DNA from: Desulfobacter hydrogenophilus
Lineage (GTDB): Bacteria; Desulfobacterota; Desulfobacteria; Desulfobacterales; Desulfobacteraceae
Reading direction: 5' to 3'
NCBI RefSeq assembly: GCF_004319545.1
Contig: NZ_CP036313.1
Location: 3,412,501 to 3,476,500, forward strand
DNA: 64,000 nucleotides
Part shown: piece by piece, positions 26,017 to 36,176 of the stretch
Layout of the letters: the number at the start of each line of letters is the position of its first letter
Position numbering within the stretch: the stretch's first letter is position 1
Notes under the pieces: generated by a model
Told to the model about the DNA's origin: nothing
Databases searched by the model: none
Seen by the model: only the letters and a program-made list of their open reading frames with translations
Program-made: the position numbers and the translations under genes

Positions 26017-26604
26017 ATGAGTCGACAAGCTGAGGTGTCAAGGCAGACCAAGGAAACCCGGATAAATATCCGGCTGAATCTGGACGGACAGGGAACTGCT
26101 GAGATCAGCACAGGCATTCCTTTTTTTGATCACATGCTTACCGCGTTTACAGTCCATGGTTTTTTTGATCTTCGAATTTCAGCCACAGGCGATCTTGACG
26201 TGGATTACCATCATACTGTAGAGGATACGGGGCTTGTCCTAGGGCAGGCGATCCAGCAGGCATTGTCTGAAAAAGGGGGTATCCATCGGTTTGGTGACGC
26301 AAGCGTTCCCATGGATGAATCCCTGTCCCGGGTCACCATTGATTTGTCCAACCGCCCTTATCTTGTTTACAATATTCCCGACCATTTAAAATCCCGTGGG
26401 GCTTTCGATGCGTATCTTGCCCGGGAATTCTTCCAGGCAGTTTGTGTCAAAGGCGGATTTAATCTGCATATTAATACTTTGTACGGTGAGAATGAGCATC
26501 ACGTCCTTGAATCCATATTCAAGGCGTTTGGCCGGTCTTTGCATACTGCAACCCGTCCGATTTCTCAGGTATCAGGCGCATTGTCCACTAAGGGATGTTT
26601 ATAG
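26017..26604 (+). CDS. hisB: Imidazoleglycerol-phosphate dehydratase
   Basis: A 195-residue monofunctional HisB. It has IPFFDHMLTAFTVHG, the metal motif DYHHTVEDTGLVLGQA and the second NEHHVLESIFKAFGRSL, which bind two Mn ions. It catalyses the seventh step of histidine synthesis. No other his gene is adjacent, and dnaG follows after 78 bases. AAGGAAC precedes the ATG. Confidence 0.96.
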   Translation: MSRQAEVSRQTKETRINIRLNLDGQGTAEISTGIPFFDHMLTAFTVHGFFDLRISATGDLDVDYHHTVEDTGLVLGQAIQQALSEKGGIHRFGDASVPMDESLSRVTIDLSNRPYLVYNIPDHLKSRGAFDAYLAREFFQAVCVKGGFNLHINTLYGENEHHVLESIFKAFGRSLHTATRPISQVSGALSTKGCL

Positions 26605-26682
26605 TCAATTGCACGCTTAGTTGTTGACAGGTTGTATTCACTGTTTATTCTAATTTTTTAAATTACTTAAAGATTTGAGATT

Positions 26683-28485
26683 TTGGAGCCTGTACCACCC
26701 CAAATGATGATCCCTGAAGAAAAAATTGCAGAAATTATAGCTGCCTCGGATATATTTGATATTGTCTCCGAGGCAGTTATTTTAAAAAAGTCAGGCAGAA
26801 ATTTTTTTGGTCTGTGTCCCTTTCATTCCGAAAAGTCACCTTCTTTTTCCGTTAATCCTGATAAGCAGATTTTTCATTGTTTTGGGTGCGGTGTCGGTGG
26901 CAATGTCTTGTCATTTGTTATGAAATATCATGGGATCTCCTTTCCAGAAGCTGCAAGGATGCTGGCCAGAAAATACAACATTGTCATTGAGACCCAAAAA
27001 ATGAGTCCGGAACAGCGCAAAGCCGTTCATACCCGGGAATCTCTTTTTCGTCTGAATAAGAGGGTGATGCAGGTATATGCAGGTTTTTTAAAGGATACTT
27101 TAAAGGGTGATTGTGCTAGGCAGTATCTTGAACGGCGGGGAACCAGTAAACAGATTATTGAGCAGTTTCAGCTTGGATACTCCCCTGATGCCTGGGATGC
27201 TATTGTTAATATTTTAAAAAAAGAGAAGGTTGCCAGAGGGGTTGCGGTCAGTTCCGGGTTGGTGCTGGAAAAAAAACAGAAAAATGGGTTTTACGACAGA
27301 TTTCGAAACCGGCTGATGTTTCCTATTTTTGATATCAACATGCAAGTGGCCGGATTCGGCGGCCGGGTCATGGATGATAGCATGCCCAAATACATGAACT
27401 CTCCGGAAAGCCCGGTATACAGTAAAAGCCGTATCCTTTACGGATTGCATGCGGCAAAACAGGCGTGCCGCAGGCAGGGTCAGGTATTTATTGTGGAAGG
27501 TTATTTTGATTTTCTTTCCCTTTATCAGCATGGGATTAAAAATAGTGTGGCAAGCCTTGGTACAGCCTTAACCCGGGAACATGTCAGGATTCTTAAAGGC
27601 TATGCAACGACCATGACCTTGGTTTTTGATTCTGATGAAGCAGGCATAAAGGCGGCCAAAAGAAGCATTGATATTTTTGTTCAGGAGGGGATTGATACAC
27701 GGATTCTGGTTCTTCCGGAAAACAATGATCCCGACTCCTATGTCATGGCCCATGGCGGGGATGCTTTTCTTAAGCTTGCAGATACTGCCAAGACAGTTAT
27801 GCAGTTTCTGCTCCAGTTGGCCCTGGATACCTACGGTACTTCTGTTGAGGGGCGTATAAAAGTTTTGGATGAGATGAAGCGACACCTGGCGATGATTCAG
27901 GATTATGCCGTTCGTTCAATCTATGTTCGTGAACTTGCTGAGACACTGAACATTGATGAAAAGGCTGTTCTTGCAAAAGTAAAGAATGCTTATGAAAAGC
28001 AGGTAAACAGACAGGCCCGGGGCCCTTTGATTCCTGACGTTGATGACACTTCTAAAAGCGTTTTGGAATCAGATCCAAGGGAAAAACAGATCCTTTCCAT
28101 GATGCTTCACTGGCCTGAACTGATTTCTGTGGCTGTGGAAAAAAAGGTGCTTCCTTCCTTTTATTCAAAGCAGCTTGAGCGGCTTGGCCGTTTAATCATT
28201 GACAACGGAACGAACACACAAAATATTGTGAGTGCGGTTATGGCCCGGGTTGAAACCGATGAAGATCGGCAGTTGATAGCATCCATGGCTATGGAAGATT
28301 ATACCGGGGTTCAGGATTCGGCGCAAACGTTTGCTGTCTTGGTCAACCGGGTCATAAAAATAAAAAATAAAACAGACAGAGTGATTGTCAGTGAATTAAC
28401 AAAAGCAAAAGAGGGCTGTGATGTTGATGTGATCGCGTTGCTCAAACTTAAACAGCAGCAGATTAGGCAGTTACATAACAGTTAA
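26683..28485 (+). CDS. dnaG: DNA primase
   Basis: The product has about 590-600 residues. The zinc-binding domain reads [26 protein letters not shown], and the TOPRIM catalytic domain has [14 protein letters not shown] and [18 protein letters not shown]-terminal helicase-binding region follows from about residue 450. It lays RNA primers at the replication fork. The frame opens with a TTG at 26683; the two ATG at 26704 and 26707 ([12 protein letters not shown]) are more like the usual N-terminus. rpoD follows after 23 bases. Confidence 0.95.
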   Translation: MEPVPPQMMIPEEKIAEIIAASDIFDIVSEAVILKKSGRNFFGLCPFHSEKSPSFSVNPDKQIFHCFGCGVGGNVLSFVMKYHGISFPEAARMLARKYNIVIETQKMSPEQRKAVHTRESLFRLNKRVMQVYAGFLKDTLKGDCARQYLERRGTSKQIIEQFQLGYSPDAWDAIVNILKKEKVARGVAVSSGLVLEKKQKNGFYDRFRNRLMFPIFDINMQVAGFGGRVMDDSMPKYMNSPESPVYSKSRILYGLHAAKQACRRQGQVFIVEGYFDFLSLYQHGIKNSVASLGTALTREHVRILKGYATTMTLVFDSDEAGIKAAKRSIDIFVQEGIDTRILVLPENNDPDSYVMAHGGDAFLKLADTAKTVMQFLLQLALDTYGTSVEGRIKVLDEMKRHLAMIQDYAVRSIYVRELAETLNIDEKAVLAKVKNAYEKQVNRQARGPLIPDVDDTSKSVLESDPREKQILSMMLHWPELISVAVEKKVLPSFYSKQLERLGRLIIDNGTNTQNIVSAVMARVETDEDRQLIASMAMEDYTGVQDSAQTFAVLVNRVIKIKNKTDRVIVSELTKAKEGCDVDVIALLKLKQQQIRQLHNS

Positions 28486-28508
28486 CTTTAAGCCTTTGGG
28501 AGGCGTAT

Positions 28509-30383
28509 ATGGCAGAAAAGACCAGCAAATGTGAGCAAGGCGTGATGATGATCGGCAAAGACGAAATGCGCAGGCTCATCAAAAAGGGAGAGGAGACAGG
28601 CGTCCTGTCCTTTGCCGAAATAAATGACGCCATTTCAGAGGATTTGCAATCCTTTGAACAGATAGATGATATTATTATTCAGTTTCAGAAACTGGGTATT
28701 GAATTGGTTGGTGACAGAGGCGAGGAAGGGGCTGCCATGAAACCGGGTAAGGCCAAAAATCCCAAAAAAACGGCCCGGTTATCAAAGAGCAAAAAAGTCA
28801 AAAGCTCCGGGTCCCGTAAGGGTAATGATGATGAAGATGATACGAAGAAGAAAGGTAAAAAGGGAACTCTTTCTTCCGGGCGTGAACGTTCCGACATGGA
28901 ATTTGGTGCCGTCACTGATCCGGTGAAGATGTATCTTAAAGAGATGGGTATGGTAACCCTGCTCAGTCGTGAAGGTGAGATTGAGATTGCCAAAAAAATA
29001 GAGGTCGGGGAACGGGATGTACTGCGGGCTATGCTGGATTGTCCTTTGGCGTTGAACACCATTTTTATGTACGGTAAAAAAATGGAAGAAAAGGCCATGC
29101 GTCCCAAGCATGTGCTCCGAGACGTGGACGAGGGAGACGGGGTGGTTGATGAAGTCACCAAACAGGAAAAATTTCTTGAATCCTTAGCCCGGATAAGAAA
29201 TTTGCATGACCAGAATCAGTCCTGTCGTGACGAGCTTGAAAACATTAGGAAAGGTACAAAAAAACACAGCAGTCTTGGAGAACAGATTGACAGCAACACC
29301 GAAGAAATTTTTGAGCTGCTTAAAAGCTGGCGATTTGAATCCAATGTCATTGATAATATTGAAAAGAGTATCAGAAACACAATCACTTGGTTTAAAACCG
29401 TGGACAATCTGCTTGCCAGGTGTGCAAAAACGTTTAATGTCCAGCCCAGTACCATGATGAAACAGACAAAAGACCCGGCTGTTTTTGTTGAATGGGCCAT
29501 GTCCAGACGCGAAATTACCCCGGATCGTGCTACTATTCTTTTTAATGATATTAAAGCGTTGTGCGATCAGATTACCGAAAAAAATGATCTGGTCAAAGGC
29601 AGCGTGGATGACCTTAATGCAATTGTTCAAGGGATTGAAATAGGTCGTAGAAAAGCGGATGCCGCCAAACGTGAACTGGTCCGCGCCAACCTACGGCTTG
29701 TGGTAAGTATTGCCAAAAAATATACCAATAGGGGACTGCAGTTCCTTGATTTGATCCAGGAAGGCAATATCGGTTTGATGAAGGCCGTGGATAAATTTGA
29801 GTATCGCCGGGGATATAAGTTTTCTACATATGCCACCTGGTGGATCCGCCAGGCCATTACCCGTGCCATTGCAGACCAGGCCAGAACCATCAGGATTCCG
29901 GTTCATATGATTGAAACCATTAACAAGCTGATTCGTACCTCCCGGTATTTGGTTCAGGAGATGGGTAAGGAACCTTCCCCTGAAGAAATTGCCGAAAAAA
30001 TGGAAATTCCCATTGATAAGGTTCGGCGGGTGCTTAAGATAGCCAAGGAGCCTATTTCCCTTGAAACACCCATTGGTGAGGAAGAAGACAGCCATCTTGG
30101 AGATTTCATTGAGGATAAGAAATTTTCTATTCCTTCCGAGGCCGCCATTGATTTAAGCCTTGCCGAACAGACGCGTAAAATACTGGCAACGCTGACGCCT
30201 AGGGAGGAAAAAGTCTTAAGGATGCGTTTTGGTATCGGAGAAAAGTCTGATCATACCTTAGAAGAAGTTGGAAAGGATTTTACCGTTACAAGGGAGCGTA
30301 TTCGTCAGATTGAGGCCAAGGCGTTGCGTAAGCTGCGTCACCCGACCAGGAGTAAAAAGTTAAAAACATTTATAGAAAATTAG
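28509..30383 (+). CDS. rpoD: RNA polymerase primary sigma factor (sigma-70)
   Basis: The product has 624 residues, a full-length primary sigma factor. It has a basic, charged linker around residues 80-120, then region 1.2 ([11 protein letters not shown]), region 2 ([24 protein letters not shown] then [12 protein letters not shown]), region 3 and region 4 ([19 protein letters not shown]). dnaG-rpoD is a classic macromolecular-synthesis gene pair. A ribosome-binding site (GGGAGG) precedes the ATG. Confidence 0.98.
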   Translation: MAEKTSKCEQGVMMIGKDEMRRLIKKGEETGVLSFAEINDAISEDLQSFEQIDDIIIQFQKLGIELVGDRGEEGAAMKPGKAKNPKKTARLSKSKKVKSSGSRKGNDDEDDTKKKGKKGTLSSGRERSDMEFGAVTDPVKMYLKEMGMVTLLSREGEIEIAKKIEVGERDVLRAMLDCPLALNTIFMYGKKMEEKAMRPKHVLRDVDEGDGVVDEVTKQEKFLESLARIRNLHDQNQSCRDELENIRKGTKKHSSLGEQIDSNTEEIFELLKSWRFESNVIDNIEKSIRNTITWFKTVDNLLARCAKTFNVQPSTMMKQTKDPAVFVEWAMSRREITPDRATILFNDIKALCDQITEKNDLVKGSVDDLNAIVQGIEIGRRKADAAKRELVRANLRLVVSIAKKYTNRGLQFLDLIQEGNIGLMKAVDKFEYRRGYKFSTYATWWIRQAITRAIADQARTIRIPVHMIETINKLIRTSRYLVQEMGKEPSPEEIAEKMEIPIDKVRRVLKIAKEPISLETPIGEEEDSHLGDFIEDKKFSIPSEAAIDLSLAEQTRKILATLTPREEKVLRMRFGIGEKSDHTLEEVGKDFTVTRERIRQIEAKALRKLRHPTRSKKLKTFIEN

Positions 30384-30494
30384 TGTCTGAACAAAATCCA
30401 TGTTTGGACACTTTGATAGAGTGGTGTATGCCCTCAAAATGACCAGGTGCAAGGCGAAGATGTATAACTTTATTGCTCAAGTGCTAATTAACGC

Positions 30495-30523
30495 TTGACA
30501 GTAAACAGGTGTTACTATATATA
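30495..30523 (+). promoter_or_regulatory. Sigma-70 promoter for the CAT tRNA
   Basis: TTGACA at 30495-30500 and TATATA at 30518-30523 are 17 bases apart, about 40 bases before the tRNA. Confidence 0.7.
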
Positions 30524-30563
30524 TTGCAAATTTGCTTGTAACGCAGTACCAAAGCGGCTTTTC

Positions 30564-30640
30564 GGGCCTATAGCTCAGTTTGGCAGAGCCACCGGCTCAT
30601 AACCGGTCGGTCCCTGGTTCGAATCCAGGTGGGCCCACCA
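30564..30640 (+). tRNA. tRNA with CAT anticodon (elongator Met or Ile2)
   Basis: A 77-base cloverleaf with encoded CCA. The anticodon loop is CTCATAA. The acceptor stem (GGGCCTA with TGGGCCC) is fully paired, unlike the initiator at 5825. Elongator methionine and the lysidine-modified isoleucine tRNA share this anticodon, and I cannot decide between them by eye. Confidence 0.93.
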
Positions 30641-30766
30641 AAGAACTTGTTCATTTATGAGGTCTTAAACAGGAGAGAAGCCGATTGATATGTTAAGAAG
30701 AGAGGAAGGATGACCAGGTCATACATGGATATGCCTGTAAAGCAATACGAAAATAGACTAAATCTT

Positions 30767-30798
30767 AAGCGTGGAGTGTACTCCACGCTTTTTTATTT
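30767..30798 (+). terminator. Rho-independent terminator before the Nif3-like gene
   Basis: AAGCGTGGAG (30767-30776) and CTCCACGCTT (30781-30790) form a perfect 10-base-pair stem with a TGTA loop, followed by a run of T. It probably ends the tRNA transcript. Confidence 0.85.
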
Positions 30799-30815
30799 TG
30801 AGACTTATTGAACGC

Positions 30816-31631
30816 ATGCTCACGGTAAGACAGATTATTGATATTGTAGATCAAATTGCACCTTTTTCCCTGGCGGAATCCTGGGATAATTCAGGACTTC
30901 AGGTCGGTGATCCAAGGTGGCAGGTGTCCAAAATCCTAATTGCCCTGGATGTCACAGACAAGGCACTGTCCGAAGCGGAAAAGTTGGGGTGTGACATGCT
31001 GATTACCCATCATCCTCTTATCATGTCACATGAAAAACAGATTGATTTCAGCAGGATGCCTGGAATTGCCATCCTGACCAGTGCCAGATCCCGAATTGCC
31101 GTAGTTAGTGCCCATACAAACCTGGATAAAGCCCAGGACGGTTTGAACGACTATTTGGCCCAAAAATTGGGCATTCGGTGCACAGATGTTTTTCTTGCCG
31201 ATGCAATGAATAATGAATCTGCGGGCCGGATTCAGGGGCTTGGACGCATTGGGCATCTTGGTGGAGCCATGACACTTGAACAACTGGCGTGCCGGATTAA
31301 AGGAAATTTGGGAATTCCCCAGGTCAGGATTATTGGCAATCCCGGAAGCATGGTATCAACAGCAGCACTGTGTTCGGGTTCAGGCGGCTCTTTGACAACT
31401 CAATTTTTAGGCTCAGGAATGGATGTATATATCACAGGCGATTTGAAATATCATGAGGCGCGGGATATAGAGTCCTATGGTAAATGCGCTGTTGATGTCG
31501 GCCATTTTTCTTCCGAATCCATTGTCGTTGAGCTTTTGAAAAACCGTCTTGGGCAGATGTTTGATGCCGGAAAATATGAAATTAGCATTAATACATATGA
31601 TCAGGAACAAGATCCATTTTTAACCATATGA
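30816..31631 (+). CDS. Nif3-like dinuclear metal centre protein
   Basis: The frame opens at 30771, inside the terminator stem, so the ATG at 30816 (MLTVRQIIDIVDQIAPF) is chosen. The 271-residue product has AESWDNSGLQVGD, MLITHHPLI (metal His), VSAHTNLDKAQDGLNDYLA and VDVGHFSSE near the end. This is the NIF3/YbgI/DUF34 family, which forms a hexameric ring with two metals per subunit. Its substrate is not firmly established. It is followed 14 bases later by the zinc ribbon gene, a pairing common in bacteria. Confidence 0.93.
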   Translation: MLTVRQIIDIVDQIAPFSLAESWDNSGLQVGDPRWQVSKILIALDVTDKALSEAEKLGCDMLITHHPLIMSHEKQIDFSRMPGIAILTSARSRIAVVSAHTNLDKAQDGLNDYLAQKLGIRCTDVFLADAMNNESAGRIQGLGRIGHLGGAMTLEQLACRIKGNLGIPQVRIIGNPGSMVSTAALCSGSGGSLTTQFLGSGMDVYITGDLKYHEARDIESYGKCAVDVGHFSSESIVVELLKNRLGQMFDAGKYEISINTYDQEQDPFLTI

Positions 31632-31645
31632 GGATGTAACACCTT

Positions 31646-32356
31646 ATGTCAAAACCAGATATTGCCACCCTAGTAAAACTTCAGGAGGCTGAAACTCAAA
31701 TAGTCCGTCTTAATGACGTACTGTACGAGGTTGAAAAAAAGAAAACCAAACTGGCATCCAGGCTTAAACAGTTTGCAGCCGCGCTTAAGGAAAATGTCGA
31801 AGAGCTTGAAATACTTAAAAAAAATTGTCTTGACAGTGAAAATGAAATCAAGATTGTTGATGCGCGTATTATTAAAAGCAACGAAACTCTTCGCAATGTA
31901 AGCACAAATAAAGAGTATCAGGTTTTGCTCAGGGAGGTGGATGATAACAAAAAAAGAAAAGATGCAATAGAAACAGAGCTCTTACAGATCATGGAAGAGC
32001 GGGAAAAGTCCCAGGCTATTGTGGATGAAAGTACAAAAGAATATCAGCAGCTTGAAGAACAGGTTAAAGCCGAACAGAATCAGATTGAAGAACAAACCAT
32101 TAAAGACCGTAAGCTTCTTGAGGAATATCTTGAAAGCCAGAAAGAAATAGGTACAAGCCTGGATCCTAAACTTTTAGATCGATTTAAACGCATTTCCAAA
32201 ATGAATCAGGGATCTGCCGTTGCCCAGGCGCAGGATCAGGTATGTTTAGGGTGTTTTATGAATATTCCACCTCAGCTTTATATTGAAGTTCAGCGTGGAA
32301 ATCAGTTAATATTTTGTCCCCAATGCAGCCGAATTCTTTATTATGAGAAAAGCTGA
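31646..32356 (+). CDS. Coiled-coil C4 zinc ribbon protein
   Basis: A 236-residue protein. Residues 10 to 175 are a long, charged coiled coil (heptads rich in Glu, Lys, Leu). The end has CLGCFMNIPPQLYIEV and FCPQCSRILYYE, a four-Cys zinc ribbon (zf-RING_7 type). It follows the Nif3-like gene at once, as in many genomes, and is followed by rnpB. Its function is unknown; it has no catalytic motif. Confidence 0.9.
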   Translation: MSKPDIATLVKLQEAETQIVRLNDVLYEVEKKKTKLASRLKQFAAALKENVEELEILKKNCLDSENEIKIVDARIIKSNETLRNVSTNKEYQVLLREVDDNKKRKDAIETELLQIMEEREKSQAIVDESTKEYQQLEEQVKAEQNQIEEQTIKDRKLLEEYLESQKEIGTSLDPKLLDRFKRISKMNQGSAVAQAQDQVCLGCFMNIPPQLYIEVQRGNQLIFCPQCSRILYYEKS

Positions 32357-32381
32357 TACTTTAAATTGAAGAAAAATTTTT

Positions 32382-32823
<442 letters not shown>

Positions 32824-32844
32824 TTAAATACTGAGTAAATAGCT

Positions 32845-34155
32845 ATGAATGACACTTGTGACATATCTTTTAAAGAAAAAGCAAATATTTTTTCATATGA
32901 GTATCTTCAGTGCATTTTGTTCATTGTTGAATTGAATGACGACAGTTATCTTTTTACCAAGAAACTGTGTTCAAAACTAATCATTACCTCCCACATCATG
33001 GAGGATTTTCTTGATTTTCACGGTGCAAAAAAAAATAAGGATTGGGTGTTTTACCGTGCAATATCGGCAGCAATTCGACACCTCTCCCTTGCATGTTATT
33101 CCCAGCGCCACACCCTGGACCGGTTCGACTTTTACGATTTCGGGGATCAGAACCACAGTGCCTTTAAACAGGAAGCACTAGATATGCTTCGATTTCTTCA
33201 GGATGCCATTCACCAGGCAGCACCCGTTGCCCTTAGGGAGGCAACACGTTTGGGTATCACCATCCCGGAATCCGGTTATGACCTGGATTATTTTCCCGGC
33301 ATTGCCACTGCGAGCCAACTAGAACATAATATTGACGACGCCATACCCAAAAGCAATCAGAAAAAAAATCTGACACGAATCTCCAGTCAGTTTCTTGAAC
33401 TGATCCGGGATTTTGAACAATTTACCTTTTACGAACGTTATGACCTTGAAACCATTTATAAGCTTGTTCCTGATATTATCAACGAGGTGACAATCAGAGG
33501 CTATGAGATGCGGGTTCATAATATTCAGTCTTCCTTTGATTCCTATGTAGTCACGACATTGCAGTCCCCCGATGCCAAACTTTTAGGCCAGTTGCGAAGT
33601 CATTTTTCCATCGTATTTCATATTCTGCAGGTTTTGGGGCGTTTGCTTCATTTTTATGAGCGTCACCTGTATGCTACCGGATTTAAACATGTTTATAAAA
33701 ATATTAGTCTGTCTCTTTCCGATCTTATTGATCCGGATGCTGTTTTGGACCGGGCCACGAATTACTGTTTATATTATGCAGGCCGTTTTTTATCCTCCGG
33801 CAAGGCTGTGGCCACAAGGGTTTTAAACAAGAATATGGAATCAGGCACAATTGAAGTGGGTATCCCCAAAGACAGGGGCTTTCACAGCCGACCAAGTCTT
33901 TTGGTTGCAAAAATCGTTCAGCATTACGGCGGAGAAGTCAAACTTCATGTGGGAAAAGACCAGTTTGATGCCTCTTCGGTCCTTGATATTCAATGGGCCG
34001 GGGGGAAAATTAAAAAAGAGGAGATTGAGACGGTCGTCTTTACCGGAGATTCCAGGGCGTTGAGTGATTTGAAAATTCTTTCCAGTGTCAATTACGGTGA
34101 AGACCATATGGGTAAGGGCATTCCCTTGCCCAGAGAATTGAGCTATTTGATTTAA
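32845..34155 (+). CDS. Protein with unknown N-terminal region and C-terminal HPr domain
   Basis: The product has 436 residues. Residues 1 to about 325 are mainly helical (LRFLQDAIHQAAPVALREA, FYERYDLETIYKLVPDIINE) and match nothing I recognise. Residues 333 to about 415 look like the phosphocarrier HPr: RGFHSRPSLLVAKIVQHYGG with His347 in place of HPr His15, and DASSVLDIQ with Ser378 at the place of HPr Ser46, 31 residues later, the same spacing as in HPr. The domain may be phosphorylated by a PTS-like enzyme I and by HPr kinase, neither of which is in view. It lies five bases before ispD. Confidence 0.8.
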   Translation: MNDTCDISFKEKANIFSYEYLQCILFIVELNDDSYLFTKKLCSKLIITSHIMEDFLDFHGAKKNKDWVFYRAISAAIRHLSLACYSQRHTLDRFDFYDFGDQNHSAFKQEALDMLRFLQDAIHQAAPVALREATRLGITIPESGYDLDYFPGIATASQLEHNIDDAIPKSNQKKNLTRISSQFLELIRDFEQFTFYERYDLETIYKLVPDIINEVTIRGYEMRVHNIQSSFDSYVVTTLQSPDAKLLGQLRSHFSIVFHILQVLGRLLHFYERHLYATGFKHVYKNISLSLSDLIDPDAVLDRATNYCLYYAGRFLSSGKAVATRVLNKNMESGTIEVGIPKDRGFHSRPSLLVAKIVQHYGGEVKLHVGKDQFDASSVLDIQWAGGKIKKEEIETVVFTGDSRALSDLKILSSVNYGEDHMGKGIPLPRELSYLI

Positions 34156-34160
34156 AATTT

Positions 34161-34931
34161 ATGTCTACCGCAAAAAGTAAAGAGACATTTAAACATATTG
34201 CCGTTGTTGTGGCGGGGGGGAAAGGACTGCGCATGCAGTCCACTGTTAAAAAACAGTTCATTGATCTGGAAGGTGTCCCGGTAATCGTCCATACACTTGC
34301 GTCCTTTGACGCGCACTGCCGGGTAGATGAGATTATTCTTGTGGTTCCAGAACAGGATCTGGATTTTACCTGCAACGACCTTTTGCACAGATTTTCATTT
34401 TCCACACCGTTGCATATTATTAAAGGAGGCGTTACTCGTCAGGATTCTGTGGGCAACGGACTTAATAAAGCGTTGAAACTTTGTGCGCAACCTGAAACAA
34501 CATTGGTTCTGATTCATGACGGGGTGCGGCCTTTTGTAGGTGGAAATCTGATTGATCGGTGCATTGACGGTGCGTTGGAAAACGGTGCCTGCATTCCGGC
34601 CCTTGGTATCTTTGATACGGTAAAAAAGGCTGATGAAAATGGCAATATACTCTGCACCCTTGACCGGGATGGGCTGTTTCGAGCCCAGACGCCCCAGGTT
34701 TTTCGCCTGGACCTGATTGTCAAGGCTGCTTCTCATGCCCGGAATACCGGCTTTTGGGGTACGGACGAAGCGTCGGTCTGCGAACATGCGAAAATACCGG
34801 TGGCGATGGTGGACGGTGGATCGTTTAATATTAAACTCACATCTCCCCAGGATTTGATTTTCGCAAGCATAATTATTCAAGCAAAAAAAGAGGCTGAATT
34901 AACCGGGCACTCGGATTTTTTTTTTAGTTAA
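34161..34931 (+). CDS. ispD: 2-C-methyl-D-erythritol 4-phosphate cytidylyltransferase
   Basis: A 256-residue nucleotidyltransferase. It has VVVAGGKGLRMQSTVKKQFIDLEG (CTP-binding signature), GGVTRQDSVGNGL, IHDGVRPFV and RAQTPQVFRLDLI with GTDEASVCEHA. IspD makes CDP-methylerythritol in the MEP route to isoprenoids. It is translated just after the HPr-domain gene. No ispF is next to it. Confidence 0.95.
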   Translation: MSTAKSKETFKHIAVVVAGGKGLRMQSTVKKQFIDLEGVPVIVHTLASFDAHCRVDEIILVVPEQDLDFTCNDLLHRFSFSTPLHIIKGGVTRQDSVGNGLNKALKLCAQPETTLVLIHDGVRPFVGGNLIDRCIDGALENGACIPALGIFDTVKKADENGNILCTLDRDGLFRAQTPQVFRLDLIVKAASHARNTGFWGTDEASVCEHAKIPVAMVDGGSFNIKLTSPQDLIFASIIIQAKKEAELTGHSDFFFS

Positions 34932-35149
34932 AATTTATATACCGCGTCATTATCAGGACTTCATATTCTGCAACGTTGGGGGTTTACTTTGTCGCGAAAT
35001 TATGTCAAATTCGAATTTAAATGCTGCGCAAAATCCGGTAATCAAACAGTTCAAAGCCTTTTTAAGATTGACTTTGAATTAAAGTTATCATAATCGTAAA
35101 TGATATTCAGCATTATTTATTATATTTAATCATCCCGGAGGTGCCTGAA

Positions 35150-36088
35150 ATGGCGGAAAAACCCGCGATAAAGATCGGATATCTTAAAATCACTGATCAT
35201 TTCATTCTCGGTGTAACAGCTCGAAAATTACAACAAGGTATGGAAACCTTTCAACACTGCACACTGGAACCTGTGGTCAAAAACGGGTGGAATGAAGTTG
35301 CTGATGCCCTTTCCGTAAAATCCTTGGACGGGGCACTGATTTTGGCACCGACAGCCATGGATCTTTTCAAATCCGGTGTTGATCTCAAATTATTGTTGTT
35401 AGCCCATAAATCCGGCAGTGTTCTGGTTAAAAATAAAAGAGCCAACATCAATTCTGTTGAAGATTTCGCGGGTAAGACCGTGTTGATTCCATATCAGCTC
35501 TCCATCCACAATATGCTGTTTCACAAGCTGTTATCGGAGAAAGGCTTAAAACCCGGGCGTGCCACGGAAAAGGGAATTGATGTCACCCTTGAGGTTGTTG
35601 CACCTTTCCAGATGCCCGAAGCTCTTGAGTATGACGAAGACGGCGAAATCGGCGGGTTTATCGTAGCTGAACCATTTGGTTCCCAGGTTATAGCCGCCGG
35701 GCATGGTGAAGAATTTGAGCTGTCAAAAAATCTGTGGGCCAAGCATCCCTGTTGTGTTTTTGTCATGCGTACCGAGATTATTGAAAAGCATCCCGAAGCC
35801 ATTCAGGAAATTTGCACAAGCTTTGTCCGGTCCGGGCTTGCCATTGATGCCCAGCCTGAGCCGGCTTCAATTATTGGTGCTGATTTTTTTTCCCAGGATA
35901 AGGATATTATCCGACGGGTGCTTACAGATCCGCCTGACCGGATTCTAACAGGAGAACTTTATCCCCAAAAAGAAGATCTTGATGTGATCCAGAAATATAT
36001 GATGGATAAAATGAATATTATGACCTCTCTTATTGATTTGGATAAATTTGTGGACACCCGTTTCGCCGACGTTGCAGGCGCAAAATAA
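35150..36088 (+). CDS. NMT1/SsuA-type substrate-binding protein without signal peptide
   Basis: The ATG at 35150 follows an ideal GGAGG. The 312-residue product has the type II periplasmic-binding fold of NMT1/ThiY/SsuA proteins: IKIGYLKITDHFILGVTARKL at the start, LDGALILAPTAMDLFKSG, the NSVEDFAGKTVLIP hinge and IGGFIVAEPFGSQVIAAG. It starts MAEKPAIKIGYL, with no signal peptide or lipobox, so it seems cytoplasmic. No ABC transporter permease or ATPase is adjacent. It could sense a ligand or work as an enzyme rather than feed a transporter. Confidence 0.82.
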   Translation: MAEKPAIKIGYLKITDHFILGVTARKLQQGMETFQHCTLEPVVKNGWNEVADALSVKSLDGALILAPTAMDLFKSGVDLKLLLLAHKSGSVLVKNKRANINSVEDFAGKTVLIPYQLSIHNMLFHKLLSEKGLKPGRATEKGIDVTLEVVAPFQMPEALEYDEDGEIGGFIVAEPFGSQVIAAGHGEEFELSKNLWAKHPCCVFVMRTEIIEKHPEAIQEICTSFVRSGLAIDAQPEPASIIGADFFSQDKDIIRRVLTDPPDRILTGELYPQKEDLDVIQKYMMDKMNIMTSLIDLDKFVDTRFADVAGAK

Positions 36089-36145
36089 AGGTCCCAATCA
36101 GTTGTTAAATTGCTTTTATGTATTGTGGTGGGTTGGGGCCCATGT

Positions 36146-36176
36146 TGTTGATAGACCGAGCCAGTTCATGGCTGTT
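36146..36176 (-). repeat. Diverged partial copy of the stop-codon-linked repeat
   Basis: Read on the minus strand, this 31-base piece matches the start of the copy at 56113 in 26 of 31 positions (AACAGCCATG, then CTG, then GGTCTATCAACA). It begins at the TAA stop codon of the minus-strand gene ending at 36175. The rest of the element is not recognisable. Confidence 0.6.
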
